From contig JAWLAY010000009.1 in NCBI GenBank assembly GCA_041395245.1, positions 62,001-126,000 of the forward strand: 64,000 nucleotides of DNA. Reading direction: 5' to 3'. A model generated the notes under the pieces. The model did not search any database. It was not told the DNA's origin and worked only from the letters and a program-made list of their open reading frames with translations. The position numbers and the translations under genes are program-made. Below, one piece after another: positions 27,076 to 36,353 of the stretch (its first letter is position 1; every line of letters starts with the position of its first letter). This stretch comes from Aquimonas sp041395245 (GTDB lineage Bacteria > Pseudomonadota > Gammaproteobacteria > Xanthomonadales > Xanthomonadaceae).

Positions 27076-28632
27076 TTATCCCGCTGGCCGGTAGTTGTCC
27101 ACGACCCGATAGCGCCGTGCATACCACGCGAAGACGACAGCGGCGACCAGGGCGAAGGCCGCGAAGAAAAACATCTGGAAGGCCGCCACGCTTAGACCGG
27201 TTGCGCCGATGTGGCTGGTCACGCTGTCGTTACGCACCGCCGCGTTGGCGATCAGCACCCACAGATTGCCGACCGTTGTGGTGAGGTTCCAGAAGCTCAT
27301 CACCACGCCTTTCATCGACTGCGGGGCCTGGCTGTAGGCGAACTCCAGACCGGTCGCCGACACCAGCACTTCGCCAAACGTCAGCAAGGCATAGGGCAGG
27401 ATCTGCCACAGGATCGACAGTGGATCGCCCGCATCCATCACCACCTGCAGGCCACCGATGGCGATCCACGCCAAGCCGCTGAAGGCGATGCCGGCGGCCA
27501 TGCGGCGCAGCGCGGTCGGCTCGAAGCCGAACTTGCGCAAAGCCGGATACAACACGAGGTTGTTGAAGGGGATCAGCAACATCACCAGCAGCGGATTCAG
27601 CGCCTGCATTTGCGAGGCCACGAACCAGTCCGGCTTGCTCATCGCATTGCCCTGAATCACCCAGGTCGAGGCCTTCTGATCGAACAGCGAGTGGAAGGGC
27701 GTGACCAGCGCAAAAATCACCAACACGCGCAGCACGCTGCGCACGCCATCAATCGCCGCATCGGCGTGCTGGCCGCGTGCGCGTTCGAGTTGCAGCCAGG
27801 CACCACCGCCCACACCGGCAATCAGCAACACCAGCGCCAGGCAGGCGGCAATCACGAAACCGAGTTGCGGAATCATCAACAAGGTGGCCAGCGCCGCGAT
27901 CACACCGACGACCGCCAACACCAGACCAGGGCGACCACGCCCTGCCACGCGCGTCATCAATGCCGTGCGCAGAATGCGTGAAAAGGCATCCGGGTCGCCG
28001 ACGCGATTGACCTCCACCTTGATATAACGGTGGCGACCAAACCAGAAAATCGCAGTGGCGACGAACATCAGCAGACCGGGAATACCAAATGCCACGCTCG
28101 GCCCGTAATGCTTGAGGAATAGCGGCATCAACAGCGAGGCAAACAAGGAACCGAAGTTGATGATCCAGTAAAAGGCATCGAAGACGATCTTGGCCAGATG
28201 CTTGTTGCTTTGATCGAACTGATCGCCGACGAAGGACGACACCAGCGGTTTGATGCCGCCCGCGCCGAGCGCGATCAGCCCGAGGCCGGTGAAGAACCCG
28301 GTCGCGTTGTGCTCGAACAAAGCCAGACAGGCATGGCCCGCGCAGTAGATCAGGCTGAACCAGAGGATGGTGTTGTACTTGCCGAAAAACCGGTCCGCCA
28401 ACCAACCGCCGAGCAGCGGAAAGAAATACACCCCGATCATGAAGGTGTGCATCAGATCCTTGGCCGCCAGCTCGCGCTCGCCACCGGCGGTGATGTGCTG
28501 CAGCAAGGTCGAGGTGATCAGGAACTGCACCAGGATGTTGCGCATCCCGTAGAAGCTGAAACGTTCGCAACCTTCGTTGCCGATGATGAAGGGAATCTGG
28601 CGCGGCATCGCGCCCTTGGCGGTGGCTGGCAT
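27076..28632 (-). CDS. POT-family proton-dependent peptide transporter
   Basis: This 518-residue MFS transporter of the PTR2/POT family has the motif GCERFSFYGMRNILVQFL near the N-terminus, GVYFFPLLGGWLADRFFGKYNTI, GGIKPLVSSFVGDQFD and EVLVSATGLEFAYSQAP. About 12-14 membrane helices are predicted. It imports di- and tripeptides with protons across the inner membrane. The start is uncertain: ATG 28632 is used, and ATGs at 28665 and 28608 are also possible. Confidence 0.92.
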   Translation of the reverse strand: MPATAKGAMPRQIPFIIGNEGCERFSFYGMRNILVQFLITSTLLQHITAGGERELAAKDLMHTFMIGVYFFPLLGGWLADRFFGKYNTILWFSLIYCAGHACLALFEHNATGFFTGLGLIALGAGGIKPLVSSFVGDQFDQSNKHLAKIVFDAFYWIINFGSLFASLLMPLFLKHYGPSVAFGIPGLLMFVATAIFWFGRHRYIKVEVNRVGDPDAFSRILRTALMTRVAGRGRPGLVLAVVGVIAALATLLMIPQLGFVIAACLALVLLIAGVGGGAWLQLERARGQHADAAIDGVRSVLRVLVIFALVTPFHSLFDQKASTWVIQGNAMSKPDWFVASQMQALNPLLVMLLIPFNNLVLYPALRKFGFEPTALRRMAAGIAFSGLAWIAIGGLQVVMDAGDPLSILWQILPYALLTFGEVLVSATGLEFAYSQAPQSMKGVVMSFWNLTTTVGNLWVLIANAAVRNDSVTSHIGATGLSVAAFQMFFFAAFALVAAVVFAWYARRYRVVDNYRPAG

Positions 28633-28678
28633 GACAGGCCCAGTCAAGGAGTGGGCCTGAACCATACCCGCAAAAGCG

Positions 28679-29059
28679 TTATCGCGGTGGCAAAACCCAT
28701 CGCCACAGCAGAGCCAGCAGCAGCGTCGCCGCCGTCACGCCGCTGCCATTCGCCAGCATGTCCAGCCACTCGAAACTGCGCACGCCGCCGATGCCCTGCA
28801 GCACCTCCATCAGCGCGCCATAAGCGACCAGGCCGATCCAGACAACGACCAACGACGGCGGTCGCCGCAGCAGGGGTCGCCAAAGCAGCGCCGCAACGAA
28901 ATACGCCGTCGCATGCCAGAGTTTGTCGTGACCACCGGTCGATACCGGCAGATTGCTCGGCGACAGCAGCGAGGCGAGCGCGATCACGATCAACACCCCT
29001 GCATTCAGCGCCCACCACAGCGGACGGCGATGCCACAGGCGACTCACAAGCGATGACAT
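28679..29059 (-). CDS. VanZ-like membrane protein
   Basis: This 126-residue protein has four hydrophobic helices and the VanZ-like pattern PVSTGGHDKLWHATAYFVAALLW ... YGALMEVLQ ... SFEWLDMLANGSGVTAATLL. VanZ-like proteins are small membrane proteins of ill-defined function. ATG 29059 has GGGGGA upstream and overlaps the end of the methyltransferase gene by 16 bases, so the pair is an operon. Confidence 0.85.
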   Translation of the reverse strand: MSSLVSRLWHRRPLWWALNAGVLIVIALASLLSPSNLPVSTGGHDKLWHATAYFVAALLWRPLLRRPPSLVVVWIGLVAYGALMEVLQGIGGVRSFEWLDMLANGSGVTAATLLLALLWRWVLPPR

Positions 29060-30225
29060 TGATCCCCCATCGCGAACAGCGCCTCGCAATCCATGCCACG
29101 ACTCAAACCCATCACCTGGAAACGCTCGCCCATTTCGGATGGCAGGATCAAGCGCTTGGCTTGCAGCGCCCGGCGATGCGATGCGATGGCGTCCTGCGGA
29201 TCGGGCGCGGCGTGACGTTCCAGCCCGTGCTGCAAAAGGAAGGCCGCCTGCGAGGTGTAGCCCGCCAGATCGAGCCCGGCGTGACGGCCCGCTTCGGCCA
29301 ACGCAGTGAAATCCACCGAGGCCGTGATGTCCTGCAAGCCGGGCCACAGAAACGGCCGATCGTGGGTGCGATGCCGGTAGAAACACGACAGCGTTCCGCT
29401 GCGGCGTTCGGGCAGGTAGAACTCGCGACGCGGATAGCCATAGTCGACAAACAGGGCCAGCCCTTGCGCCAGCGATCCACACACGGCGTCCAGCCAATAG
29501 GGCAGTTGCGGCAGACATTCGGACAGGTAACCGTCTTCCCACTGCGGATCATCCAGATCCTTGCGCAGATGCCGCACCGCGCCGCCAACCAGTCCATCCG
29601 CCGGTCGAGCCTGCCAGACAAACTGTCCGTCTTCGACCGCCACCCACTGCTCCCACACCTCGCCCGCGCGCCATTCGAAGCGGGTGGTCGGCAGGGCGTC
29701 CAGTACCTCGTTGGCGAACAGCACGCCGCGCCAATCGGCATCCGGCAGCCGGTCCAGCCACTCCATGCGGGCGAACACCTCCGGGGCCAGATGCGCGCTG
29801 GCATGTGCCTGCTGACGCTGCCGCAAGTCGGCACTCGGTTCCAGAATCGCGTAGCGCCGTGGCAAACCCTGCATGCGAGTCAAGGCCGTCAGCGCATCGA
29901 CCGCGAAGGCACCGCTGCCGCCGCCGAGTTCCAGCACGTCGGCATCGTCGCCGATCGCGCGCAGCACCGGGGTGATCGCTTGCGCAATGCAGTTCGCAAA
30001 CAGCGACCCCAACTCAGGCGCGGTAACAAAATCACCCGCCGCGCCGAACTTGCTGGCACCCGCGCTGTAGTAGCCAAGACCCGGCGCATACAAGGCCAAC
30101 TCCATGAAACGCGAAAACGGAATCGCGCCACCTTCGCTCGCAATCTGTTGTGCAATCGCCTGTTGCAAGCGCGCACTGTGCGCCAGCGCATCGGCGTCTG
30201 GCTCGGGCAGGTCCATCGGGATCAT
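29044..30225 (-). CDS. MidA/NDUFAF7-like SAM-dependent methyltransferase
   Basis: The 393-residue protein matches the DUF185 family. Its N-terminal region is IPFSRFMELALYAPGLGYYSAG and FGAAGDFVTAPELGSLFANCIA. The SAM-binding motif is DVLELGGGSGAFAVD, followed by FANEVLDALPTTRFEWR, FVDYGYPRREFY and GTLSCFYRHRTHDRPF. The mitochondrial homologue dimethylates a complex I arginine; the bacterial substrate is unclear. ATG 30225 is preferred over 30216 because GAAG lies upstream. It diverges from the pteridine reductase gene. Confidence 0.9.
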   Translation of the reverse strand: MIPMDLPEPDADALAHSARLQQAIAQQIASEGGAIPFSRFMELALYAPGLGYYSAGASKFGAAGDFVTAPELGSLFANCIAQAITPVLRAIGDDADVLELGGGSGAFAVDALTALTRMQGLPRRYAILEPSADLRQRQQAHASAHLAPEVFARMEWLDRLPDADWRGVLFANEVLDALPTTRFEWRAGEVWEQWVAVEDGQFVWQARPADGLVGGAVRHLRKDLDDPQWEDGYLSECLPQLPYWLDAVCGSLAQGLALFVDYGYPRREFYLPERRSGTLSCFYRHRTHDRPFLWPGLQDITASVDFTALAEAGRHAGLDLAGYTSQAAFLLQHGLERHAAPDPQDAIASHRRALQAKRLILPSEMGERFQVMGLSRGMDCEALFAMGDQCHRL

Positions 30226-30283
30226 GATGAAATCTTCAGATAGGGCGGCGGAAACTGCTGCCGCAAAAACGCAAGGATAATCC

Positions 30284-31045
30284 ATGCCCTCCTCTGTTCC
30301 GGGTAGCACGCACACACGCCCTGTCGCCTTGATCACCGGTGCGGCACGCCGGATCGGCGCCGTCATCGCCCGCCGTCTGCACTCGTCAGGCTTCGATCTG
30401 GTGTTGCACTACCAGCGTTCCGCCGAGCCGATGCAGGTTTTGCAGGAATCACTGGAGGCCGAGCGACCCGACAGTGTGCTGACGCTGGCCGCCGATCTGG
30501 CTGACCCTGCAACGCCAACGCGTCTTGTCGATGCCACTCTGCAGCGTTTCGGCCAACTGCACGCGCTGATCAACAACGCCTCCGCGTTCAAGCCAACGCC
30601 CGTCGGGCAGGCCAGCCAGGAAGACTGGGACCAATTGTTCGCCAGCAACGCCCGCGCGCCGTTCTTTCTGTCGCAGGCGGCGGCACCCGCACTGCGCGCG
30701 CAGCAGGGCTGCATCGTCAATCTGGCCGACGTGTACGCCGAGCGTCCGCTTCCAGACCATCCGATCTACTGTATGGCCAAGGCGGCACTGGTGATGATGA
30801 CGCAGTCACTGGCGCGCGATCTCGGCCCGCACATCCGTGTCAACGCCGTCGCACCGGGCGCTATCCTGTGGCCGGACGAAGGCAAATCGGCAGCGGCACA
30901 ACAGAGCCTGCTGCAACGCACCGCCCTGCAACGCACCGGCCACCCGGACGATATCGCCGAAGCGGTGCGCTGGCTGATCATGGACGCCCACTACACCACT
31001 GGCCAGATCCTCCGCGTGGATGGTGGAAGGGCCTTGAATATCTGA
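30284..31045 (+). CDS. Pteridine reductase (SDR family)
   Basis: The 253-residue SDR has TGAARRIGAVIARRLH at residues 18-33, the TGxxxRxG variant typical of pteridine reductases. INNASAF, the catalytic NLADVYAERP and YCMAKAA, then DGGRALNI follow. The Asp replaces the usual SDR Ser, as in PTR1. It reduces dihydropterins or dihydrofolate with NADPH. A folM-type role is likely but unproven. It converges with prpF, leaving only 16 bases between stops. Confidence 0.88.
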   Translation: MPSSVPGSTHTRPVALITGAARRIGAVIARRLHSSGFDLVLHYQRSAEPMQVLQESLEAERPDSVLTLAADLADPATPTRLVDATLQRFGQLHALINNASAFKPTPVGQASQEDWDQLFASNARAPFFLSQAAAPALRAQQGCIVNLADVYAERPLPDHPIYCMAKAALVMMTQSLARDLGPHIRVNAVAPGAILWPDEGKSAAAQQSLLQRTALQRTGHPDDIAEAVRWLIMDAHYTTGQILRVDGGRALNI

Positions 31046-31061
31046 GACCTTGCGTTGTTCC

Positions 31062-32261
31062 TCAGGCGCTCGACGTATCCACAGGCACGCGCACCCAGCC
31101 TTCCATCAGGATGCGCGCACTGCGGCTCATGATGGCCTTGGTCACCACCCACTGTCCGTCGTCGCAACGCGCTTCCGCGCCGACGCGAAGCGTGCCGGAG
31201 GGATGACCGAAGCGCACCGCGCTGCGCTCGCCGCCACCGGCCGCTTGATTCACCAGGGTGCCCGGAATGGCTGCTGCAGTACCAATCGCCACGGCGGCGG
31301 TGCCCATCATGGCGTGGTGCAATTTGCCCATCGACAGGGCGCGTACGTTGAGGTCGATGCTGTCGGCATCGATCACTTTGCCGCTGGACGCGCTGTAGGT
31401 CGCGGGTGCGGCGACGAAGGCGATCTTCGGCGTGTGCTGACGCTTGAGTGCTTCTTCCGGCGTGCGGATCAGGCCCATGCGCAAGGCGCCGGCGACGCGG
31501 ATGGCTTCGAGCCGGGCGAGTGCAGCCTTGTCCTCGTTGATCGCGGGCTGCAGTTCGGTGCCGTCATAGCCGATGTCGGCGGCATTGACGAACACGGTGG
31601 GAATGCCCGCCGTGATCATCGTCGCCTTCAGCGTGCCCACGCCGGGCACATCCAGTTCATCGACCAGATTGCCGGTGGGAAACAATGCACCGCCGCCCTC
31701 ACCTTCGCCTTCATCGGACGGATCGAGGAACTCCAGCACGATCTCGGCCGCCGGAAAGGTAACGCCGTCGAGTTCGAAGTCGCCGGTCTCCTGCACCTGA
31801 CCGCCGTTCACCGGCACATGCGCAATGATGGTCTTGCCGATATTGGCCTGCCAGATACGCACGCGGCAGACACCATTCTGGGGAATCCGCTCCGCCGCGA
31901 CGTAGCCCGCGTGCAGCGCGAAGGCGCCCGCGGCGGTCGACAGATTGCCGCAATTGCCCGACCAGTCGACGAAGTCGGTGTCGATCGACACCTGCCCGTA
32001 CAGGTAGTCCACGTCGTGATCCGGCTGCGTGCTCGGCGACAGGATCACGCATTTGCTGGTCGACGAGGTCGCACCGCCCATGCCATCGGTGTGCTTGCCA
32101 TACGGGTCGGGCGAACCGATCACCCGTTGCAGCAATCGGTCCCGCGCGGGACCGGGAATCCGTGCGGCTTCCGGCAAATCCTCAAGGCGGAAGAACACGC
32201 CCTTGGACGTGCCACCGCGCAGATAGGTGGCGGGAATCCTGAGTTGTGGCGCTGCGCTCAT
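31062..32261 (-). CDS. prpF: 2-methylaconitate cis-trans isomerase
   Basis: This 399-residue PrpF-fold protein isomerises the 2-methylaconitate made by AcnD to the isomer used in the methylcitrate cycle. Landmarks are YLRGGTSKGVFF, the catalytic-region SGNCGNLSTAAGAFAL, GIPTVFVNAADIG and KLHHAMMGTAAVAIG. ATG 32261 is chosen because AAGGAAGG lies just before it; an ATG five codons earlier is also possible. The start is 18 bases after the acnD stop. It is the last gene of the prpB-prpC-acnD-prpF transcript. Confidence 0.95.
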   Translation of the reverse strand: MSAAPQLRIPATYLRGGTSKGVFFRLEDLPEAARIPGPARDRLLQRVIGSPDPYGKHTDGMGGATSSTSKCVILSPSTQPDHDVDYLYGQVSIDTDFVDWSGNCGNLSTAAGAFALHAGYVAAERIPQNGVCRVRIWQANIGKTIIAHVPVNGGQVQETGDFELDGVTFPAAEIVLEFLDPSDEGEGEGGGALFPTGNLVDELDVPGVGTLKATMITAGIPTVFVNAADIGYDGTELQPAINEDKAALARLEAIRVAGALRMGLIRTPEEALKRQHTPKIAFVAAPATYSASSGKVIDADSIDLNVRALSMGKLHHAMMGTAAVAIGTAAAIPGTLVNQAAGGGERSAVRFGHPSGTLRVGAEARCDDGQWVVTKAIMSRSARILMEGWVRVPVDTSSA

Positions 32262-32278
32262 CGACCTTCCTTGCATGA

Positions 32279-34882
32279 TCAGACCTTGCCCGCCAGAAAA
32301 TCCTGCGCGAAGCGCTGCAGTACGCCGCCTGCGTCATAGATCGACACTTCTTCGGCGGTATCCAGTCGACAGGTGACCGGCACCTCGATGCACTCGCCGT
32401 TGCGACGCTGGATGCGCAAGGTGAGTGTGGCGCGCGGGGTGCGTTCGCCGACCACGTCGAAGGTTTCGGTGCCGTCAATCGCGTAGGTCTTGCGCGTGTC
32501 GCCGGGTTTGAACTCCAGTGGCAGCACGCCCATGCCGATCAGGTTGGTGCGATGGATGCGCTCAAAGCCTTCGGCGACGATGACTTCGACACCCGCCAGA
32601 CGGACACCTTTCGCCGCCCAGTCGCGCGAGCTGCCCTGACCGTAGTCGGCACCCGCAACGATGATCAGCGGTTGCTTGCGCTGCATGTAGGTTTCGATGG
32701 CCTCCCACATGCGGGTGATCCGACCTTCGGGTTCGATACGCGCCAACGAGCCCTTTTTGATCGCACCATCGACCACCACCATCTCATTGATCAGGGTCGG
32801 GTTCGCAAAGGTGGCGCGCTGTGCGGTGAGGTGATCGCCGCGATGCGTGGCGTAGGAATTGAAGTCTTCTTCCGGCAAACCCATCTGCGCCAGATACTCG
32901 CCAGCGGCACTGTCGAGCAGGATCGCGTTGGACGGCGACAGATGATCGGTGGTGATGTTGTCGCCCAGCACCGCCAGAGGTCGCAGGCCACGCAATCCGC
33001 GCTCGCCCGCCAAGGCGCCTTCCCAGTAAGGCGGGCGGCGGATGTAGGTGCTTTGCGGACGCCACGGATAGAGCGGACTGACCTTTTCCGCCTGCGCGCC
33101 GGAGCGCGCAAACATCGGCTCATAGACGGCACGGAAGTGCTCGGGTTTGACGTGCGCGGCGACGATCGCATCGATCTCCGCGTCGCTGGGCCAGATGTCC
33201 TTCAGACGCACTTCCCGGCCCTGCGCATCGACGCCCAGCACATCGCGTTCGATATCGAAGCGAACCGTGCCCGCGATGGCGTAGGCCACGACCAGCGGCG
33301 GCGAAGCGAGGAAGGCCTGCTTGGCATACGGATGAATGCGTCCATCGAAATTGCGGTTGCCGGACAGCACCGCCGTGGCATACAGATCGCGCTCGATGAT
33401 TTCCTGCTGGATCTTCGGATCGAGTGCACCGCTCATGCCATTGCAGGTGGTGCAGGCAAAGGCGACGATGCCGAAGCCCAGCGCTTCCAGGTCGGAAAGC
33501 AGACCCGCCGACTCCAGATACAGCGGCACCGCTTTCGATCCCGGTGCCAGCGAGGTCTTGACCCAGGGTTTGCGAACCAGTCCACGGGCATTCGCGTTGC
33601 GCGCCAGCAAGGCGGCGGCGATGACGTTGCGCGGGTTGCTGGTATTGGTGCACGAGGTGATGGCCGCGATGATGACCGCGCCGTCCGGCATCTGCCCCTT
33701 TGCTTCCTGCGCGCGCGCCGCGTCGAGCCCCACCGCAATCCCGCGCTCCTGCAGTGCCGAGGTCGGCAGGCGTTTGTGCGGATTCGACGGCCCCGCCATG
33801 TTGCGCACCACGCTCGACAGATCGAAGTGCAGGCAGCGCTCGTAGTCGACCTCGGTCAGTTGGTCGGCCCACAAGCCCAATTGCTTTGCGTAGCGCTCGA
33901 CCAGCACGACCTGCGCGTCCTCGCGTCCGGTCAACCGCAGGTAGTCGAGGGTGTTGTCGTCGATGAAGAACATCGCCGCCGTCGCGCCGTATTCCGGTGC
34001 CATGTTGGAGATCGTCGCGCGATCACCCAAGGTCAGCGCCTTAGCGCCTTCGCCATGGAACTCCAGGTAGGCACCGACTACTTTTTCCTTGCGCAGGAAT
34101 TCGGTCAGCGCCAGCACGATGTCGGTCGCCGTGATGCCCGGCTGACGCTGGCCGGTGAGTCGCACGCCGATGATGTCCGGCAAGCGCATCCAGGAGGCGC
34201 GACCCAGCATCACGTTCTCGGCTTCCAGCCCGCCAACGCCGATAGCGATGACACCCAGTGCGTCGACATGCGGGGTGTGCGAGTCGGTGCCAACGCAGGT
34301 GTCCGGGAAGGCCACGCCTTCCTGCACGGCAATAACCGGTGACATACGCTCCAGATTGATCTGATGCATGATGCCGTTGCCGGGCGGGATGACATCGACG
34401 TTGCGGAAGGCGCGCTTGGTCCAGTCGATGAAGTGGAAGCGGTCATCGTTGCGGCGGTCTTCGATGGCGCGATTGCGCGCAAACGCATCCTTCTCGAAAC
34501 CGCCGTGTTCCACCGCCAGCGAGTGATCCACGATCAACTGCACCGGCACCACCGGGTTCACCTTGGCCGGATCGCCGCCCTGATCGGCGATGGCATCGCG
34601 CAGGCCCGCCAGGTCGACCAGTGCGGTCTGTCCCAAAATATCGTGGCAAACCACGCGCACCGGAAACCACGGAAAGTCGATCTCGCGCTTGCGCTCGATC
34701 AGTTGCCGCAGGTAGTCCTCCAGCTTGCCGGGCTCGGCGCGGCGCAACAGATTTTCCGCGTGCACGCGCGCGGTGTAGGACAGCTTTGACCAGGCACCCG
34801 GCTGCAACGCGTCCACCGCGGCAGGCGCGTCGAAGTACTCCAGCGAGGTGCCGGGAAGCGGTTTACGGAACGCGTTGTTCAT
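32279..34882 (-). CDS. acnD: Fe/S-dependent 2-methylisocitrate dehydratase
   Basis: This 867-residue aconitase-family enzyme dehydrates 2-methylcitrate in propionate catabolism. The [4Fe-4S] ligands lie in SCTNTSNP and in FACTTCNGMSG (two cysteines). TDSHTPHVDALG, GSSRDWAAKG and ERIHRTNLIGMGVLPL are aconitase motifs. Its place between prpC and prpF identifies it as AcnD rather than housekeeping AcnA. ATG 34882 fits the family N-terminus; 14 more codons are open upstream. The spacing to prpC (258 bases with a REP pair) is unusually long for this cluster. Confidence 0.95.
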   Translation of the reverse strand: MNNAFRKPLPGTSLEYFDAPAAVDALQPGAWSKLSYTARVHAENLLRRAEPGKLEDYLRQLIERKREIDFPWFPVRVVCHDILGQTALVDLAGLRDAIADQGGDPAKVNPVVPVQLIVDHSLAVEHGGFEKDAFARNRAIEDRRNDDRFHFIDWTKRAFRNVDVIPPGNGIMHQINLERMSPVIAVQEGVAFPDTCVGTDSHTPHVDALGVIAIGVGGLEAENVMLGRASWMRLPDIIGVRLTGQRQPGITATDIVLALTEFLRKEKVVGAYLEFHGEGAKALTLGDRATISNMAPEYGATAAMFFIDDNTLDYLRLTGREDAQVVLVERYAKQLGLWADQLTEVDYERCLHFDLSSVVRNMAGPSNPHKRLPTSALQERGIAVGLDAARAQEAKGQMPDGAVIIAAITSCTNTSNPRNVIAAALLARNANARGLVRKPWVKTSLAPGSKAVPLYLESAGLLSDLEALGFGIVAFACTTCNGMSGALDPKIQQEIIERDLYATAVLSGNRNFDGRIHPYAKQAFLASPPLVVAYAIAGTVRFDIERDVLGVDAQGREVRLKDIWPSDAEIDAIVAAHVKPEHFRAVYEPMFARSGAQAEKVSPLYPWRPQSTYIRRPPYWEGALAGERGLRGLRPLAVLGDNITTDHLSPSNAILLDSAAGEYLAQMGLPEEDFNSYATHRGDHLTAQRATFANPTLINEMVVVDGAIKKGSLARIEPEGRITRMWEAIETYMQRKQPLIIVAGADYGQGSSRDWAAKGVRLAGVEVIVAEGFERIHRTNLIGMGVLPLEFKPGDTRKTYAIDGTETFDVVGERTPRATLTLRIQRRNGECIEVPVTCRLDTAEEVSIYDAGGVLQRFAQDFLAGKV

Positions 34883-34998
34883 TGGGATTCCATCCGGTTT
34901 GTCCAGGCCATGCCACGCTGTCACGGCGATGAAAATCTATTGCGTTGTCAATCCATTGCGTCGTAGTTGGCGAAGCAGTCAACGCGCGGGTTGCGCGT

Positions 34999-35074
34999 GT
35001 GGATTCCCGCCTTCGCGGGAATGACGAAAAGGTCGCCGCCCCTGCCCGTCATGCCCGCGAAGGCGGGCATCCAC
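34999..35074. repeat. Inverted pair of REP-like elements
   Basis: A 27-base unit at 34999-35025 with core CCCGCCTTCGCGGG is followed 22 bases later by an inverted copy at 35048-35074, which differs at two positions. Each unit is itself a hairpin. The 'proteins-free' 258-bp gap between prpC and acnD contains little else. Such REP pairs (BIME-like) often stabilise or attenuate transcripts, and here could set the prpC:acnD ratio. Confidence 0.85.
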
Positions 35075-35140
35075 GTCCTTGCCGCAGGCATCCAGGCGTC
35101 ATCGCCGCACACGCCCGCGACACACGCGACCGCGCGGCAA

Positions 35141-36301
35141 CTACTTCCGCTCGGCAAGCGGCACAAACGTCAGATCTTCCGGTCCGACGTAGTTGGCGCT
35201 GGGTCGGATGATCTTGCCGTCGATGCGTTGCTCGATCACGTGCGCGCTCCATCCCGAGGTACGCGCGATGACGAACAGCGGGGTGAACATCGCGGTCGGC
35301 ACGCCCATCATGTGATAGCTAACTGCGCTGAACCAGTCGAGATTGGGGAACATCTTCTTGATCTCCCACATCACCGACTCCAGACGCTCGGCAATGTCGA
35401 ACATCTTGCGCGAACCGACCTCATCGGACAGCTCCTTGGCGACCTGCTTGATCACCACATTGCGCGGATCGGACACGGTATAGACCGGATGACCGAATCC
35501 GATCACCACTTCCTTGCGCTCGACCCGCGCACGGATGTCGGCTTCGGCCTCGTCCGGGCTGTCATAACGCTTCTGGGTTTCGAATGCGACTTCGTTGGCG
35601 CCACCGTGCTTGGGCCCACGCAGCGCACCGATGGCCCCCGCGATGCAGCTGTACATATCGGAACCGGTGCCCGCGATGACGCGACCGGTGAAGGTGCTGG
35701 CATTGAACTCGTGTTCGGCGTACAGCACCAGCGAGGTGTGCATGGCCTTGACCCAACTCTCGCGCGGTTTCTCGCCATGCAACAGGTGCAGGAAATGGCC
35801 GCCGATCGAGTCATCATCGGTTTCAACCTCGATGCGCTTGCCGTTGTGGCTGAAGTGATACCAGTACAGCAGCATCGAGCCGAGCGAGGCCATCAGCTTG
35901 TCGGCAATGCCGCGTGCATCGGGGTGGTTGTGGTCGTCCTTCTCGGGCGTCAGACAACCCAGCACGGAAACCCCCGTGCGCATGACATCCATCGGATGCG
36001 CCGAGGGCGGCAGTTGCTCCAGCGCGGTCTTCAGCGCGGCGGGCAAGCCGCGCAGGGACTTCAGCTTGCCCTTGTAGGCCGCCAGCTCGGCGCGATTCGG
36101 CAGCTTGCCGTGCACCAGCAGATGGGCGATCTCCTCGAACTCGCAAGCGCGCGCCACGTCGAGAATGTCGTAGCCACGATAGTGCAGATCATTGCCACTG
36201 CGGCCAACGGTACACAGCGCGGTGTTGCCTGCAGCCGTGCCCGACAGGGCAACGGACTTCTTGGGTTTGAAACCGGGTGCGGGGGCGGCGGATTCGGACA
36301 T
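35141..36301 (-). CDS. prpC: 2-methylcitrate synthase
   Basis: This 386-residue citrate synthase family member condenses propionyl-CoA with oxaloacetate. Active-site regions are LPPSAHPMDVMRTGVS, LRGPKHGGANEVAFE and VVIGFGHPVYTVSDPR. Length and context, with prpB upstream and acnD downstream, indicate PrpC rather than GltA. ATG 36301 has a strong AGGAGA five bases upstream. It starts 52 bases after prpB. Confidence 0.95.
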   Translation of the reverse strand: MSESAAPAPGFKPKKSVALSGTAAGNTALCTVGRSGNDLHYRGYDILDVARACEFEEIAHLLVHGKLPNRAELAAYKGKLKSLRGLPAALKTALEQLPPSAHPMDVMRTGVSVLGCLTPEKDDHNHPDARGIADKLMASLGSMLLYWYHFSHNGKRIEVETDDDSIGGHFLHLLHGEKPRESWVKAMHTSLVLYAEHEFNASTFTGRVIAGTGSDMYSCIAGAIGALRGPKHGGANEVAFETQKRYDSPDEAEADIRARVERKEVVIGFGHPVYTVSDPRNVVIKQVAKELSDEVGSRKMFDIAERLESVMWEIKKMFPNLDWFSAVSYHMMGVPTAMFTPLFVIARTSGWSAHVIEQRIDGKIIRPSANYVGPEDLTFVPLAERK

Positions 36302-36353
36302 GTCGATCTCCTGCGTGAAAGGGTGTTCGATGAAAACGGGAAGACGTCGGCGC

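Noticed and set aside
28198..30243. A 681-codon open frame on the plus strand
   Set aside because: It lies entirely antisense to the POT transporter, VanZ-like and MidA-like genes, is rich in Arg, Gln and His, and matches no family. It is a shadow of high-GC coding DNA.
32552..34342. A 596-codon plus-strand frame
   Set aside because: It is antisense to acnD and shows shadow composition only.
34999..35074. The repeated CCCGCC/GGCGGG units considered as a CRISPR repeat pair
   Set aside because: They are in inverted, not direct, orientation, there are only two, and the spacing is too short. This is a REP pair.
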